NCBI GenBank assembly: GCA_037976565.1
Contig: CP137675.1
Coordinates: forward strand, 4,343,364 to 4,407,363
Length of the DNA: 64,000 nucleotides
From: Mesocentrotus franciscanus
Taxonomy: Eukaryota > Echinodermata > Echinoidea > Camarodonta > Strongylocentrotidae
Direction: 5' to 3'
Shown here: one piece after another, positions 11,592-25,257 of the stretch
Layout of the letters: every line of letters begins with the position of its first letter
Numbering within the stretch: the stretch's first letter is position 1
Notes under the pieces: model-generated
The model's input: only the letters and a program-made list of their open reading frames with translations
Database searches by the model: none
Told to the model about the DNA's origin: nothing
Translations under genes and position numbers: made by a program

Positions 11592-14500
11592 CTAGAAATG
11601 AAAGAAAGACAAGAGATACCATGTATGGCCTAGAAAATAATGTTCATGCTAAACAAAGTAATACATGTAAATGAATTCATGAGGGTCTACATAATGGTCG
11701 GTTTTCATGCCTTTTCCCAGTTTATTTTACATACAGTGTGCTGTGTGTTTCCTCCCTTTTAAAGATAAAGACCAGTTCTGGTCAGGCGATTGCATTGTGA
11801 AAGAAACGTTGTGGAATCGATCAGAAAAGGTTGATCATCTAGCATATATTAAAGTATTGGTGTGTACTGCAAGGTTCTGAAATCATCAAAATGATAAGAA
11901 ATTTGGCCCAGTCTCGGTAAAGTTACAATCACTGTACACAGAAAGATGTATATGGGACTATGCGACCACGTGCGAGATATCTATTTGGTCCCAATAGATA
12001 TAATAATTTACCAAATATATCAATTAGTAGGCGGTTTCCCGACTTTCCCGGCAAAATTTGTATCATCACGTATTAGTCAAAACATATTCTTTCACATGAT
12101 TGGTAATGAGAGGTTCCATTTCAATTTTTTGAGAGGGGCGTTTCCAAAACTGATCTTTACCTTTAAAGAAATGTCCAACATTTCAAACAACTTCATGTAC
12201 TTGCCCATTTCTCTTTGTAAATGTGTATTAATAACTAATAAGATACAACATGTGACTGCTTGTTGTTGACAGGATTGGAAAAATATCACAAGAAGACTAC
12301 TTTCATCACATATTAAGAATTATTGATTGATGTTATAAAACTTATAATATAAAAAATATTAATTAAATTATTACTAGAATAGGACAATGAAACTTAAAGC
12401 CCAAGTCCACTCCAAAAATAACTTGCCTTTAATAGAACCAGAAAAATCAGACAAACCAATCAAAAAATATTTTGCTCAGCATTCGCGCATAGTGCGAGTC
12501 TTCGGGCTGGTGAAGATGCACCGGACAAATAGCGGGATATTTTGCAAACTAACACAAGATATCTTGGGATGATTATCTTGACCAAATATCCTGCTAATTG
12601 CAACTGCGGGCTGATGAGGACGCAAATTAGCTGGATAATTTGCGACGGATAGTTAAAATAGTGGGTTATTTGGCAATCTCGAGCTGATGAAGACAGGCCT
12701 TATAAGAGAACTGAATGTAATGTACATACCACCCTCAAGTGCTCGAGGTCATATTTGTTTCCGACAAGGACGATGGGTATATCCTCAGTGTTTCTGACTC
12801 TTTCAATGTCTTTCTTAAACTCTGCAGCCTCCTGGAAGCTTCTCCTATCAGTGATAGAATAACAGATGATGAATCCTTCACCCCTCCTCATGTACTGGTC
12901 ACGCATCGCTGTAAACTCAGCCTGTAAGACAAAAATAGAAACAGAAAATATTGACAAAATTATTAGTTTTCCCTAATTGTAAACCTCAGTCTGTAAAACA
13001 AAATTAAAAAACAAGAATAATGGCAACATTAATAGTTTTCCACAGCTGTAAACTCATTTGATAATCCCCGACTTTTCATGAAATACTTCAAATCTGAGTG
13101 TCAAATTGGCAACGCAATCTCTAAATATGATGTCACCCCCTCACATTTTATTCTTTGGTGAATGCAAGAAATGTCATTAAATTCCATTTTTATCAAAAGA
13201 TACATTTTCTTCAAGCCTATCTCGATCAGATATCACGGATAACATGTTCTTTCATGCACCCCAAATGAGATAGGTCTACTATTCCATCAACATTCAGAGA
13301 AATAGAGATTTGGGTCATTCTCTCATTCAGAAAAGTGGTGAATTGAGAAGGGATGACATCACAATTTCTGACCGATTGCCAATTTGTCTCAAAGATTCCA
13401 TGATTTTCATGATTTTGAAAGATTCATAATTTCCTTATTTGTTGTCCGATTTTCTCAAACTTTCACTGAATTGTTTCTCTAATTCTGCTTCTATTAAAAC
13501 CAATTTAATATCAGGATGGACTTCCAGCTAATCTTGAGCTCTGGGTCCCGTCTTTATACAAAGAGTTGATATCAATAGCAACTTATTTGCGATTGATTGG
13601 AGGACTTGCGATTGATCCAAATCAATCGCAGGTATGGGAATGGTATTTTGAGAGAAAATTGCTATGATTTACTCTGGATTATTTATCCTGCAGTAGATTG
13701 GTTGTTAAAACGTTGTTAAAACATAGTGACCTGTGTTAAGCACATGGTGTCAGGCCTACTTACCCGGATTTCCTTATCTTTCTTTGGTCATTACGCAGCC
13801 ACTATACATTTTCTACTAAATTTGTTTGACACATGTCATGTATTTGTAATCTTGAACATTCATTGTAAGTTTCATTGGATTCTTTGAGAATTTATTTTCT
13901 ATATTGACCAGAACTCAAGTGTATACTTTAAGTCCTACACCTTACATTCAAACTAACTTGAACCTCATACATGTAGCTATGATAAAATAAACCAGAGGCA
14001 AATGTTACACATGTTAGGACATTGAAAATGCAGTTTGAAACTGAAGAAAAGCACCATTGTTTATTTCATCACAATCCTTTCTCTTTCATAAAAATGTTGA
14101 AAACGGAAAATGGAAATATAAACCTACCTGTACACCCCAAGAAATAAACCTGAAGTGATTATAAATTTAAATAATATCACTGTGCATGAGCATGAACTTT
14201 GTATAACCTCTTTCCTTTGTGCATTTCTTGTAACAATACCCAATCTCCTCTTACAGGTCATTACCCTCTAATCTATCTGTCATTCTGAATAAAAATTGAC
14301 ATGAGGGGGCATCTCTTTGTTCTATCTGCAATTTAATATCCTCTTATGAGTACTTTACAATATACAATGTACATGTACAGTGTATAAACCTGGTATCTCT
14401 CTCCCCCCTCTCTCTCTCTCTTCTTCTTTTTCGTTCTCTCATCTTTCTCCTCATCCCTCTTTCTTGTCTCTTCCTAGCTTATTGCTAACCTCCATCCTAT

Positions 14501-17500
14501 CTTCCCTTGCCCCCCTCTCTCTCTCTTTCTATTTCGTATACATCTCTCTCTGCCCTTTATTCCCTCCCCCCCCCATTCTGTCTGTCTGTCTGTATCTCTT
14601 TCTCTCTCTCCTTCCTCTGTGTGTTTATTCCTCTATTCCCTCCCTCCCCCTTTCTCCCCCTCTCTCTCTCTCTCCTTTAAGTGTTTATTTCTCTTTCTCT
14701 CCCTATGTTGTCTAGTTGTCTACCTGCCCCTCCTTTTGTTAGAATCTCTCTCTCTCTCCCACTCCAATGCAGAGTTCCCATACAATGTGTATACATGTAC
14801 ATGTATATACATGTATATCCCTTCCTCCTCCTCCTCCTCTTTGTACCCCACTCCCTGCCTTCTCAGATCTCCCTCTCCCTCCCTCCATTCCCAGGGATCT
14901 CTCAGCCTCTATCCAGGGTAGCATTGAGTGTCTTGGTTCAATGTCATCATCATGCCTCTCACAAAGGGGTAATACAATCACCCTGCTTGCTTCACCAGCC
15001 AGCCAGCCAGCCAGGCTAGGAGACGCTAACTGCTACAGGTCAACATTAGTCTTCTTTCATTCTCTACAGCCATAGCTACAATGCATGGCATTTCATTTAC
15101 TTTGCATCTATAGACAACCACCCTGTACTTCTATCACACAGAAGTCAATTCAGGAAAAATGAAATCCCTTAATTATGCATCTCTTGTACGTAGATCTGGT
15201 CATAAAATTGAGAGTTTTGGAATGATTCTTAGAGATGATTCAGTAATGCATGCAGGTCTGAGACAGCCTCTACTATATATGTGTGTACATCGAGCTAGCT
15301 TGCGGTTAGGGCTGTTTGAAAACACTCACTGCACATGAATAATGGGTTCTGTGCACAGCGAACGAACGAGGTTACCAGCACACAATAGTGTGCATCGCTG
15401 TAGGTTAACCGACTTGTCAACCACTGAGTGCACAAATTGGGTGTTTTTGTATGAGCAAGCAAGGGATGATTCATAACTGCATTGTGATTTATTTGTGGAA
15501 TACAGGCTACCTTATCCCCTTTGTCAGTCACATGATCCAATACAAAAATAAAAATAAAAACAACTTTGGTGTACGATGCAAGTAGGGTGTGTGAATGATT
15601 AGTCTATGTATCAAATCAAATGGGATTGGTTTCTGTAACTTTTTGTGAATTCACAACCAACCCTGTCACGTAGGCCTACATGTACATGTAAACTGGCAAA
15701 GATGCCTTCTATAGTATTGCGTATAGAACAAGACTACTAACATGCCAGAAAGTCTGATAATGAAATGTACCACTATAAACACCATATTAAAAAAAAAAAT
15801 GCATATCAACATGTTATCATTTAGTGCAATACTGAATATTCGATGTACAATATCAGACTATACCATTATTATTCTAGTAAATTTCTAGTGTATGTGTAGT
15901 GTATTTGATATAGGCCTAGCAAACAAAATAGTTTTCTCGTAAAACGGTATTCTGAACAATACAAAGAGCAGTGGCAAGCAACTGTTATACATTGTGTAAC
16001 TAGACCTACATGTGTATGTATTCAAATAAAAGAAAACAACTAGAACTCTTGATATATTTGTCTGTATCTAGTATTAGAAAGTAAATCTAAAGCAATAGCT
16101 TGCTTCTGAGTGCAATTAATGACATAAGATACATGTTGAATCTGTTTATGTACAATCTTGAAAACAACTAGAGATGCAGTTAACCTCTTGAAAGCAGCTC
16201 CAATCAATCTCTATCATTAAAAGCAGTTTCAGTCTGAGTCTCTGAGAAGACAGAGTCTGTTCTATTCCCATGATCATCACATATCAAACAAAACCAAACT
16301 TTTACAATCACTGCCAGGTTCAGATTGCACAGTTGCATTCTAGGATTGCATTAATGGGCCAAATAGCTCTAAACTACAGGCCGTATAACGTCTCACATGG
16401 CACCCGATGAACCTAGAGGGTGGGATAGAAACAAGAACTCTAACCTCTTATTCGTCCTGGGAATTGTAAAGTTCAAGTCTGTGTGCGGAGTGAACACCCA
16501 AGGGCATGAATTCAATCTACTTATTTGTTTTGAAGTGGACCACATTTCATGCAGCTGAAGTAACAATAAAAGCTTTTACATTTTGGATCTGAATGACCCC
16601 CAGGTCACCTTTGATGTCTTGATCAACAAGACACTTTGATCAAGACTCAATATCTCTAATTTCCAACCTTGAAGGTCATGCTAAAAAGTGTTTAAAAATG
16701 AAATGGCTTTCTAATGTTGTAAATGCTGTTTCCACATTTAAATGCTTTATCCTGGGCAGTTTAATCATCGTCTCTGCCCTAGCTGTATTTAAATGGGGAA
16801 AGACAGCAGGACATTTCAATATCAACTATGAGGTAGAATGAATAATTTCTACCCCTATGCTGTCTTTCCAAACATAAATACAGCAAAGGGGTAGAAAGTA
16901 TTAATTCTACCTCATAAATTATAATGAAATGTAAGGCCTATTGCAGGGCTTGACACTAACAAGTGCCCAGGACACTAAGGGCACCCCAAACTAACTCTAT
17001 ACCACCCCCTCCACCAGAAAAAAATAAAAAAAATAACACAGGGTGCAAGCATACTAAACTTTAAAAAAATTGTTATGGACCCCCATAAAAAAAAGCTAGT
17101 TGGAGCCCTGCCTATTGAGCCAGGACAAGTATTATACAGTGTAATTTCCCTTGATTTCTGTACATGTATCTTCTCGTGAGTACTATAATGTACATGTATA
17201 TTTCTCAGCTATAATTACAAATATTGTACATTTTCCCCACATTTGGCAGCTAAGATATTCAATGCAAATGCTTTTGCATTGTTTCAATTTTTTGTTTTTA
17301 GTCATTACCACTATAAAGCATCAGCCTAAAGCCAGACTGAGGTGAAACTTTCAAATACATTTAAAAAAAAGAGTAATATATGAAGAAGTACATGTGCATA
17401 GCAAATGTGAAAATTGGTAAAACTATTTTTTCTGGTGGTCAGGCTACGAACATCAGTCAGCCATAGAGCCTGCGATACAGCATTAAAATGGGCTGATCAG

Positions 17501-20500
17501 GAGTGTGATAGAAACACAGTATGCGAACCCAGTAGGAAATAATATCTCTCTGACAGATTGGAGTGAATTAATCAGGGTGTTCCAGCTTAAGGGGTGTATT
17601 AAGATGGGTGTTGTAGAGGTACATGTACCATAGCTTAGAGATAAGCTTGGGAGTATACCAAACTAGAAATGAAGAAAATCATTTAATTCCAAGGCTGAAG
17701 ACTGAATAAGGACTGTTATTACAGGGTATAGTATAGTACAAATGTAGACTGATTTCAATCTAAATCCTGAGGTGGGGTTCCAGGGAGTGAGCTCTTGAAG
17801 TTTAAATATAGCTAGCTTATAATGAAATTGCTTGTCCATGGATCAACAAAAGAAGAAAGGACACCAAGGTTTCTAATTCCTAAAGTATTAAAATTTCAGA
17901 TTCATATTTGGTTCTTTCAAGGTTGCAAGCTTTAAGTAAATTTACCTGTTAATATAAAGCCTAATTAATAGGCCCATACACCTAAACTGTAAAATCAGAA
18001 CCTATGGTAATTTGCTAAAAATGCAGCTTCTTTTTGCTGGAAAAAAATTCATGAAATTCAATTACATGTATATATACATTTATGCTGCACAGCATATATT
18101 TTTCTGTGGCAAATGTAGGCCACTTACATATTACGCAAGTTTCTTGCAAGCTTTATTGTACATTTGTATACACATACTTTCTGGTTTTACAACAATTTAG
18201 TGGTCGATGCACATGTCATATCTTTTGAAGCTGCCCTTTCCCTGCTCAATTTTGATTGATATTCAGACCCCTTTTCCCTCTTTCTAGGTAATCAGTATGA
18301 ACCACAAGAAAAAACAAAAAATCTATTTCACAAATTAAATATAAATTGGTACACAACAGGATGTAGCAATTTGGTTGTGAACAGTTACATGTATACCCCA
18401 CAGTACGAACATTATATTATCTTTCCAATTGTGCCCCCCCCCCCTACAAAAGCCATGATCGTCCATGGCTGAATGTACATGTACAATAAAACATTTGCTG
18501 ATAAGACCACTGGAAGAAGGGCAATAACATGAAATGTTATGACCAATGGATGTTTTACACTGGCCACAAAACTGCAACAAAATGGTAGAAGATTTTATAT
18601 TGGTACATGTACATACATGTTTAATGGTGCAAGAGTGAAGGTCTGTTTTCATACAAAGGTATTCAAGTGATGCAATAAATTCATGGTTTCAGGTTCTGAT
18701 TTCAGTGTCGTGTCTGTCGGCATAAAAACATCACAGCTGCTTAATAATGCTTTGATTATTATTGCTAGTTTCACTGTACATGATGTCCAGAATTACCAGT
18801 TGGGCAAGAGCTAAACACTTTTTCCCTGTAGTTGGATGGCTATATTTAGAGAGGAAAAGTCTCATATCTCCACCTTTCCTGTTACCTTGCATTGTTTTAA
18901 ACTGACCCACATAATCACGGCTTCATCAGGTGAGCAGGCAAGTTTCATTCCCCTGTTCTCTGGGTGATTTAAAAAAGTCAGATTTTTCTTATTCGCTTTT
19001 CTTATTGTTTTTATGTGTGTATAAACTATATTGCACCCCTCAATTTGATTAGCACTTACATGAAGTTTATGCAGTTTTAGTTCATTTCTGCTTTCCCACG
19101 GGGTATTTAACTTTTGATGGTCACTTCAATTTATTAACACATATCATAAGAAAGCTCAATATGTAAGGATTTACCGGTATGTAGATACAATGCATTCACC
19201 AAACATTAAGCCTTCAAAGGTGGGACTTAGAGGCAGGGCTTGACACCAACAGAGACCCAAAACACCCTCCCCACAAAAAATAATAATACTGATAAACAGG
19301 AGCGAATGCATACCATAATGATTCTGAATTAGAACTCCTGTGAAAGAAACAAAATTTGTGTGTGGAGCCGTGTTTTAAGATGGTAAATTTCTGCTGTGCA
19401 ACTGCTACTCGCTAGCCCTGTTTTATTATCATATCTTCTGTTTAGAGCCAGAAGGGCATTCATTTCACACAGAGTTAACATCCTTCTAGCTCCAATCAGA
19501 TGATACTACATGTACATGTAGGTTGTAATAGGATACAATTCTATAAGATTTGTGTACCTGTCCAGCTGTATCTAGGATGTCCAGTTGACCCACTTCACCA
19601 TCGATAACTGCTTGCTGGAGATATGCATCCTCTGTAGAAATATGAGAAAAATGGTTTTGAAAATTTGAAACAACAAGCACCTTTCAGATCGATGTATCAA
19701 AGCACTATAAAAGATAAAATGTTACTGAACAAATGAATTGCTGCATGCTGTATCCTACATCTACTAAAACAAATGTATGTTCAAGGTGATGTCCAATTTG
19801 ATGAAAACACCATTTACAAGTACATGTAGCCCTACAACATGTACGTATGTGGAAAATGAGGTTGGTAGGTCCATGGTAAGGGCAAAGGGGGTAGGAGAGC
19901 CAGATACATGTACATTGTAGGGCAACATCAGGCCCCAGCTACTCTGGTACAAGCACCCATTAAAACAATTTTTTCATCTGTAGGTGGTATCACTTTAAGG
20001 GTACAATGAATGAAAATCTAGTAAAACAAGTCCAAAGTCCAAGTTTAGTTCAAAAGTTACAAGTACCTTTGGAATTAAATATCAAAGGGTTTCTTCTTAC
20101 CCTAATTCATAATCCCTTTGATTGCTTTCACTCCTGAAAGACACGACTCTCATAAATGAAGTGTATATGAAACTATGATCCCGGATCTCCTCAAAACAAG
20201 CCTGCACTTGCATTGTTATTATAAGTGTTCAGTTCTCAGTAATTATAAAGGAACGAGGGAATTAGTACCTGGGATACAGTCATTTATACATGTACATGTA
20301 GTTTGTCTCAGGGTAAGAGAGTTGTGATAACAATAATAATCTCTGGATTTACAAAGCGCTTTTCACCAGGGATACTTCTACAAAGGGCAGAACAAGACAA
20401 TTTGTTTTGTAGTATCTCACCAGGCCATTTTCCATATACGGTACATGTAAGACTACCGGTACATGTATTGTACGGATATACTAGAGCAATACAACATTCG

Positions 20501-23500
20501 TGTGCATTGATAGTTGTGGACCTACAATGTACATAGCTTAGCAAAGACATTTTTGGAAAGGAAGCAAAAATTAAGTAAAATTGATTCAAAATGCCAAATA
20601 ATATAGAAGGAGTAGGGAATTCTCAACCTAAAGATCATGCATTTATGCAGAATGAATGTACAAATAGATAGTGGGTGGGAGCTGAGCTGTGTGTTGTACA
20701 GCATACATGTATATATTCTTTCATTCTTTTCTTTTTGTTTTGCCTCTTAGGTTTAATAAATGCAGGAAATGTAGAGAGGCCAATGCAAAACAAGTATGAC
20801 GTGCAAAGAGAGATAGAGGGAGAGAGAGAGAGAGGCCAAAACACTCTCACAGTCAATTACTGCTCCCTGTGCGTAGATTGGAGCTCTTATCTAGGCTGTA
20901 CGTGCTGCCCGTCTACGACTTGACGAGGGCACTTGAAGAGGACGACAGAGTTCATGCAAAGGAGAAATGCATGTAAGCCCCTCTAATTTGATTCTAGTGC
21001 CTTCAAGATATAAATCAGAGAGCATGGCAAAATCGAAGTATTCAAGATAACAGCCTAGCTTTCTCTATGGAAGGATCCTTCATTAATATGAAAAAATACA
21101 AACATTTGGAACAGGTTATACAAACTGTTACAGTCAAACAGTATTTTATTATTTTTATACCCATGTGGTGTGAATACTTCAGATTTCGGTTTGTGTTTTT
21201 TTTTTGCCTCTGAGGTTTAATTTGAATGCAGGAAATGAGAGAGAGAGAGAGGTGAATGCAAAACAAGTATGACATGCAAAAAGTGATCCCTCCAGAAGGA
21301 GGCCAAAACACTCTCTCACAGAGATAACAAAATTAATAATCTACAGCACTCTCTTTTACTAGAAACAAAGAAACCCATAAACATGAGCAGTCAAAAGAGG
21401 GTTTTTATCTAACCTATACATGTCAGGTATATTTATGATGATAACCAAAATGAAAAAACATATTTTTATTAGAAAATGTACAAAATGTACCCCTTGACAT
21501 ACAAGTATCTGTAGTGCAAGGCTGGACATATCTCTTGGATATTGGTTGGATTGGTATGAATATTCAATCACCTTGGAAACTACATGTACATGTATGCTTT
21601 GTGAATAAAGATCCTAGACTTGATAGTTATACAAACCCAATGTAAGTTAGAAGCCTCTTTTAGGTGAGTTTGGACTGCTCAATAAAAACATTAAAGCTAA
21701 TCTTGAGCTCAGGTGTGAGAATCGTATTTTGAGAGAAAATTGCTATGATTTATTCTGGATTGTGTTTCTACATTTACCAGAACTCAGATGTTAAAAGAGG
21801 TGGCAGCAGTGGGCTTAATACATTTGGAATTTGGAACAACAAATTTGATTCAATATGAGATGCTGTGAGATACATGTACATGTAGAGAGTGACTTCTGAG
21901 GAGGGCAGTTTGACAATAAATCCAACACTACTATGACACATATCCTGTGCAGATAAATAGAGAAAAGTTCAGGAAACCATTGCAGGGTCTATTCAAGAAC
22001 AATTAGAAGTAGAAAGTGTACCTGTATGTACGACTGCACCAAGCTGCAACCTACATATACATGGCCATGATCTGGCCTTTATGTGTGTGTGTTTTGTTTG
22101 TTTACACTCATTTGCCTTACATATAATCAGTCTAGTTCTTAAATTTTGCTGCTTTTATGTGAAAGTGAATGTAATCTATATGTATAAAACATGCTAGTAA
22201 AAAGATTGCGATGAAAGAGAGAGAGAGAGAGAGAGAGTGATTTAGTTCAAGATTGATGGATAAAAAAGGGCACTGCACAGGAAGTTAAAATCTCTGGAAG
22301 CACAAATTGAAGCTATCATTAAAATCTCTGGAAGCACAAATTGAAGCTATCATTAAGAACATCCCACCTTTTCTGCAAAATTTAAAACAAGATAATTATA
22401 AATCATAAATGGAGAATAGCTGCCATGCATTCAGTCTTTGAGAAATTTACAGTAAAAAAAAAAATCCATCTGCCTTTGTACAAAGCCCACCTGTCTGCAA
22501 AGATTTGTTGAACTTACCTATTGTGGGATCATGGTACTCCAGAAAGCTGTGTGTCACAAACTGAAGTGTCAAAGCTAGCAAACAGATAAATGAAAGAGAG
22601 AAAAAGAAATGGATTATATTATATTCTCTTATACCCATGTACATGTACAATACACCATACCGTGCATTATTTTAGAGACCTTTTTCAAGTCCAACTCTTT
22701 TTTCTCTCTGAATTACACAAACCATCATTAAATAAATATCCAAGGAAATGCTAAATATACATACATGTACACTGTAGATACATTGTAAGTACCAGTACAA
22801 GTACAGGTTTACATTTACATATATACAGTACATGTGCATGCAGATGAGATGTATACAATTCTCAGGACCCTGGGAAGTGATGACCCCTTGTTATTAGTGT
22901 ACAGTACACACTATTCATGTACAATCTTAACTGTACATGTATGTACATGTAGACAGATGCACCAATTCATGTTGTGCACCACCACCACCCGTAGCCTGCA
23001 CTGTCTTCAAGCTTTAAAGGCTCATCTTTTTTCAGGTTTGTATTTCCGTGTAAATATTTATACATGTAGGCCTATGTATACATTGTCTGTTGATGTATAT
23101 ACATGTATGCAGAGCCTATATTATATATGAACATGTATTGTAGCTCGAGTCTGGTACACTGCACTGCATGTACATGTATATACATGTACATGTAGATGCC
23201 TACCTGTTAGTACCTGGTCCAAAATATACTCACTCTCAATGTAAATGGTTCATGAGTAACTGCATGTTTTGTAAGAAAATGACCCCCCACACACACACAC
23301 ATATGAAGAACCAGGGCGGTGACCACCACACCCTAATACAGTCTCAGACCCAGGGTGAGAGACCATTGTTGTTGTTTTGAGGAACTAGGGCGGGACCTCA
23401 GTCATTCATTGTAAAGGGAACAATAGAACAAAGCATTGGTCACTCTTCAGTCACAGGGAGAGGCTGTTAGTTTTTTGTTTCCCCTTTGTTATAGGCCTCA

Positions 23501-25217
23501 TGCATGCCTGGTCAGTAGATGTACATGTACCTGGGAAAATTTGAAATGTGTGCCCCATTGGGTAAGGTTGTACTTGTATTATGTAATACCGATATTTCTC
23601 ATTGCAGATATATGTACAGTATATGCACATGTTCACTGCCTGATGCAACATCTGGTAATTCTCTGACAAACTGACTTTTTAAAATAAACTTTATAATAAC
23701 TGTAATCAAACAGCTGTTGTAATCAAGACAGTGAAGTGAAATCTGCTAAAGTCTATAAAAAATATAAATGTCGCAATAATACTTTAAGCATTCACACATA
23801 TCCCTACATGTACATTGTACGTACATGTATGTACATTTGTACATACATGTCTACAGACTACAGTGTACACATATGGCATCAAATTATGTGTGCATGGTGG
23901 GGGGGGGGGGATGGTAATCAATGTCAAATACTAGAAAACATATGTAGCTACCTGTAAGTAGGTTTCAAACCATTCATACAGGTGTAACTACATATATAGG
24001 CCTACATGTACACTGTACAAGTAATACTTTGTTCTTTGATTTTTACAAGCGCCTGATGATGGCTAACTTTCAATCTTATCAGTCCTTCACTTTCCCAGGC
24101 CAGGCCAGGTCAGGATTAGCACAGCAGATGTGAAACCCTGCACTTATTTACGAGGGTTGAACTGCAAATTAACGGTTTGTCATACACAATGCCCACAGTC
24201 GCATCCAGGGTAGTGTTATTAATAATAAGTATGAAATCCAACTGATAGCACACAAAAGTACCAGTATTGTTGTATGTACTACAGTTGAATAACAGGGATA
24301 CTGTATACTGAACATGTAAATGTACATGTACATATACCGGTACTTATAATTTTATGTAATCTGCTGTAACTTAGTATAGTGTACAAAATGCAGTTTGCTG
24401 TGATGTGCATGTCCTTATTGCGTGCATTCATCTTTACTGCTTCACCGATGCAGGGAGAATGCTGTAAACAAACCATTTTCACAGAAATTAAACACAATTA
24501 AAAAACATGTATGCAGCTACTGCACAAAAGGTATTACTTTTTCAACTGTATGATGTACTTCAAAATTCAAATGGTTTTTGCTTTTTGGTGAACAGTTGTA
24601 TTCAAAGCATCCATAACCTGTACATGTACATGGATTTAGAATTGATGTAGCCTGACAAATACAATGCACAAGATGCCAACTTGTCAATTGTAGGCCTACT
24701 TGACTACTTGTTATTGTCTTTTCTATTCCCCTTTTCCTTCTTCTTTCTAAAGAAATATGATCTTTTCCTTTTAAGTTATAAGTACAGTCCATGTAGCATT
24801 TTATAATAGAAAACATAAAACAAATCTACTGGTAAGTTGTTTTTCTCTCTTTATTTTGAGGTTTCAAACTGTTAATCTCATGAAACTGCAGATCATAAAT
24901 AACTTTTGAACAGACATGACACACCGAAACCAACTTGAGAATTCAAATAAAGAAACATGCACTAAACAAAAAGAGAGATTTAAACTAAGGCTGGAGTATT
25001 CAGGATACATGTAGTTGTTTTCTTTTTTCTGTTTTAAATCACACACACACATCAAATGCCTATAACAGAAAAAGTCAGATACACTGTAGTGATATCTACA
25101 TGTAATGTATAAATGCTGGAGCAACATTTATTAAATTATTTAAATATTTAGGCTTGTCCACATCTACGGCTATTGAATTATGCAGTTAAATAATACCAGC
25201 TACACTGTAGACGGACA

Positions 25218-25257
<40 letters not shown>

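Larger units (their letters stand above)
12922..19557 (-). other. Rit intron 3 (6.6 kb)
   Basis: No nested gene found. It contains MITE pieces (13310-13632), a long CT-rich tract (14393-14760), a GCCA/CCAG short tandem near 15000, the crossed inverted repeat at 16782-16931, an hAT-like MITE (16944-17109), a relative of it at 19234-19420, and many TACATGTA motifs. Confidence 0.6.
19632..22517 (-). other. Rit intron 2 (2.9 kb)
   Basis: No gene inside. It holds a duplicated segment (20741-20852 and 21205-21321), a 34-bp tandem duplication (22285-22356), a GA run near 22220 and a fragment near 20320-20385 whose AATAATAAT plus AAAGCGCTTTTCACCAGG resembles retroelement 3' ends seen elsewhere in the window. 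Confidence 0.6.

Noticed and set aside
12595..12645. CTGATGAG followed by a perfect GCAAATTA/TAATTTGC stem, resembling a hammerhead ribozyme core
   Set aside because: The required GAAA after stem II is absent (GACGG instead) and there is no convincing stem III. The motif recurs twice nearby in decayed form (about 12510 and 12680), so it looks like an old tandem repeat.
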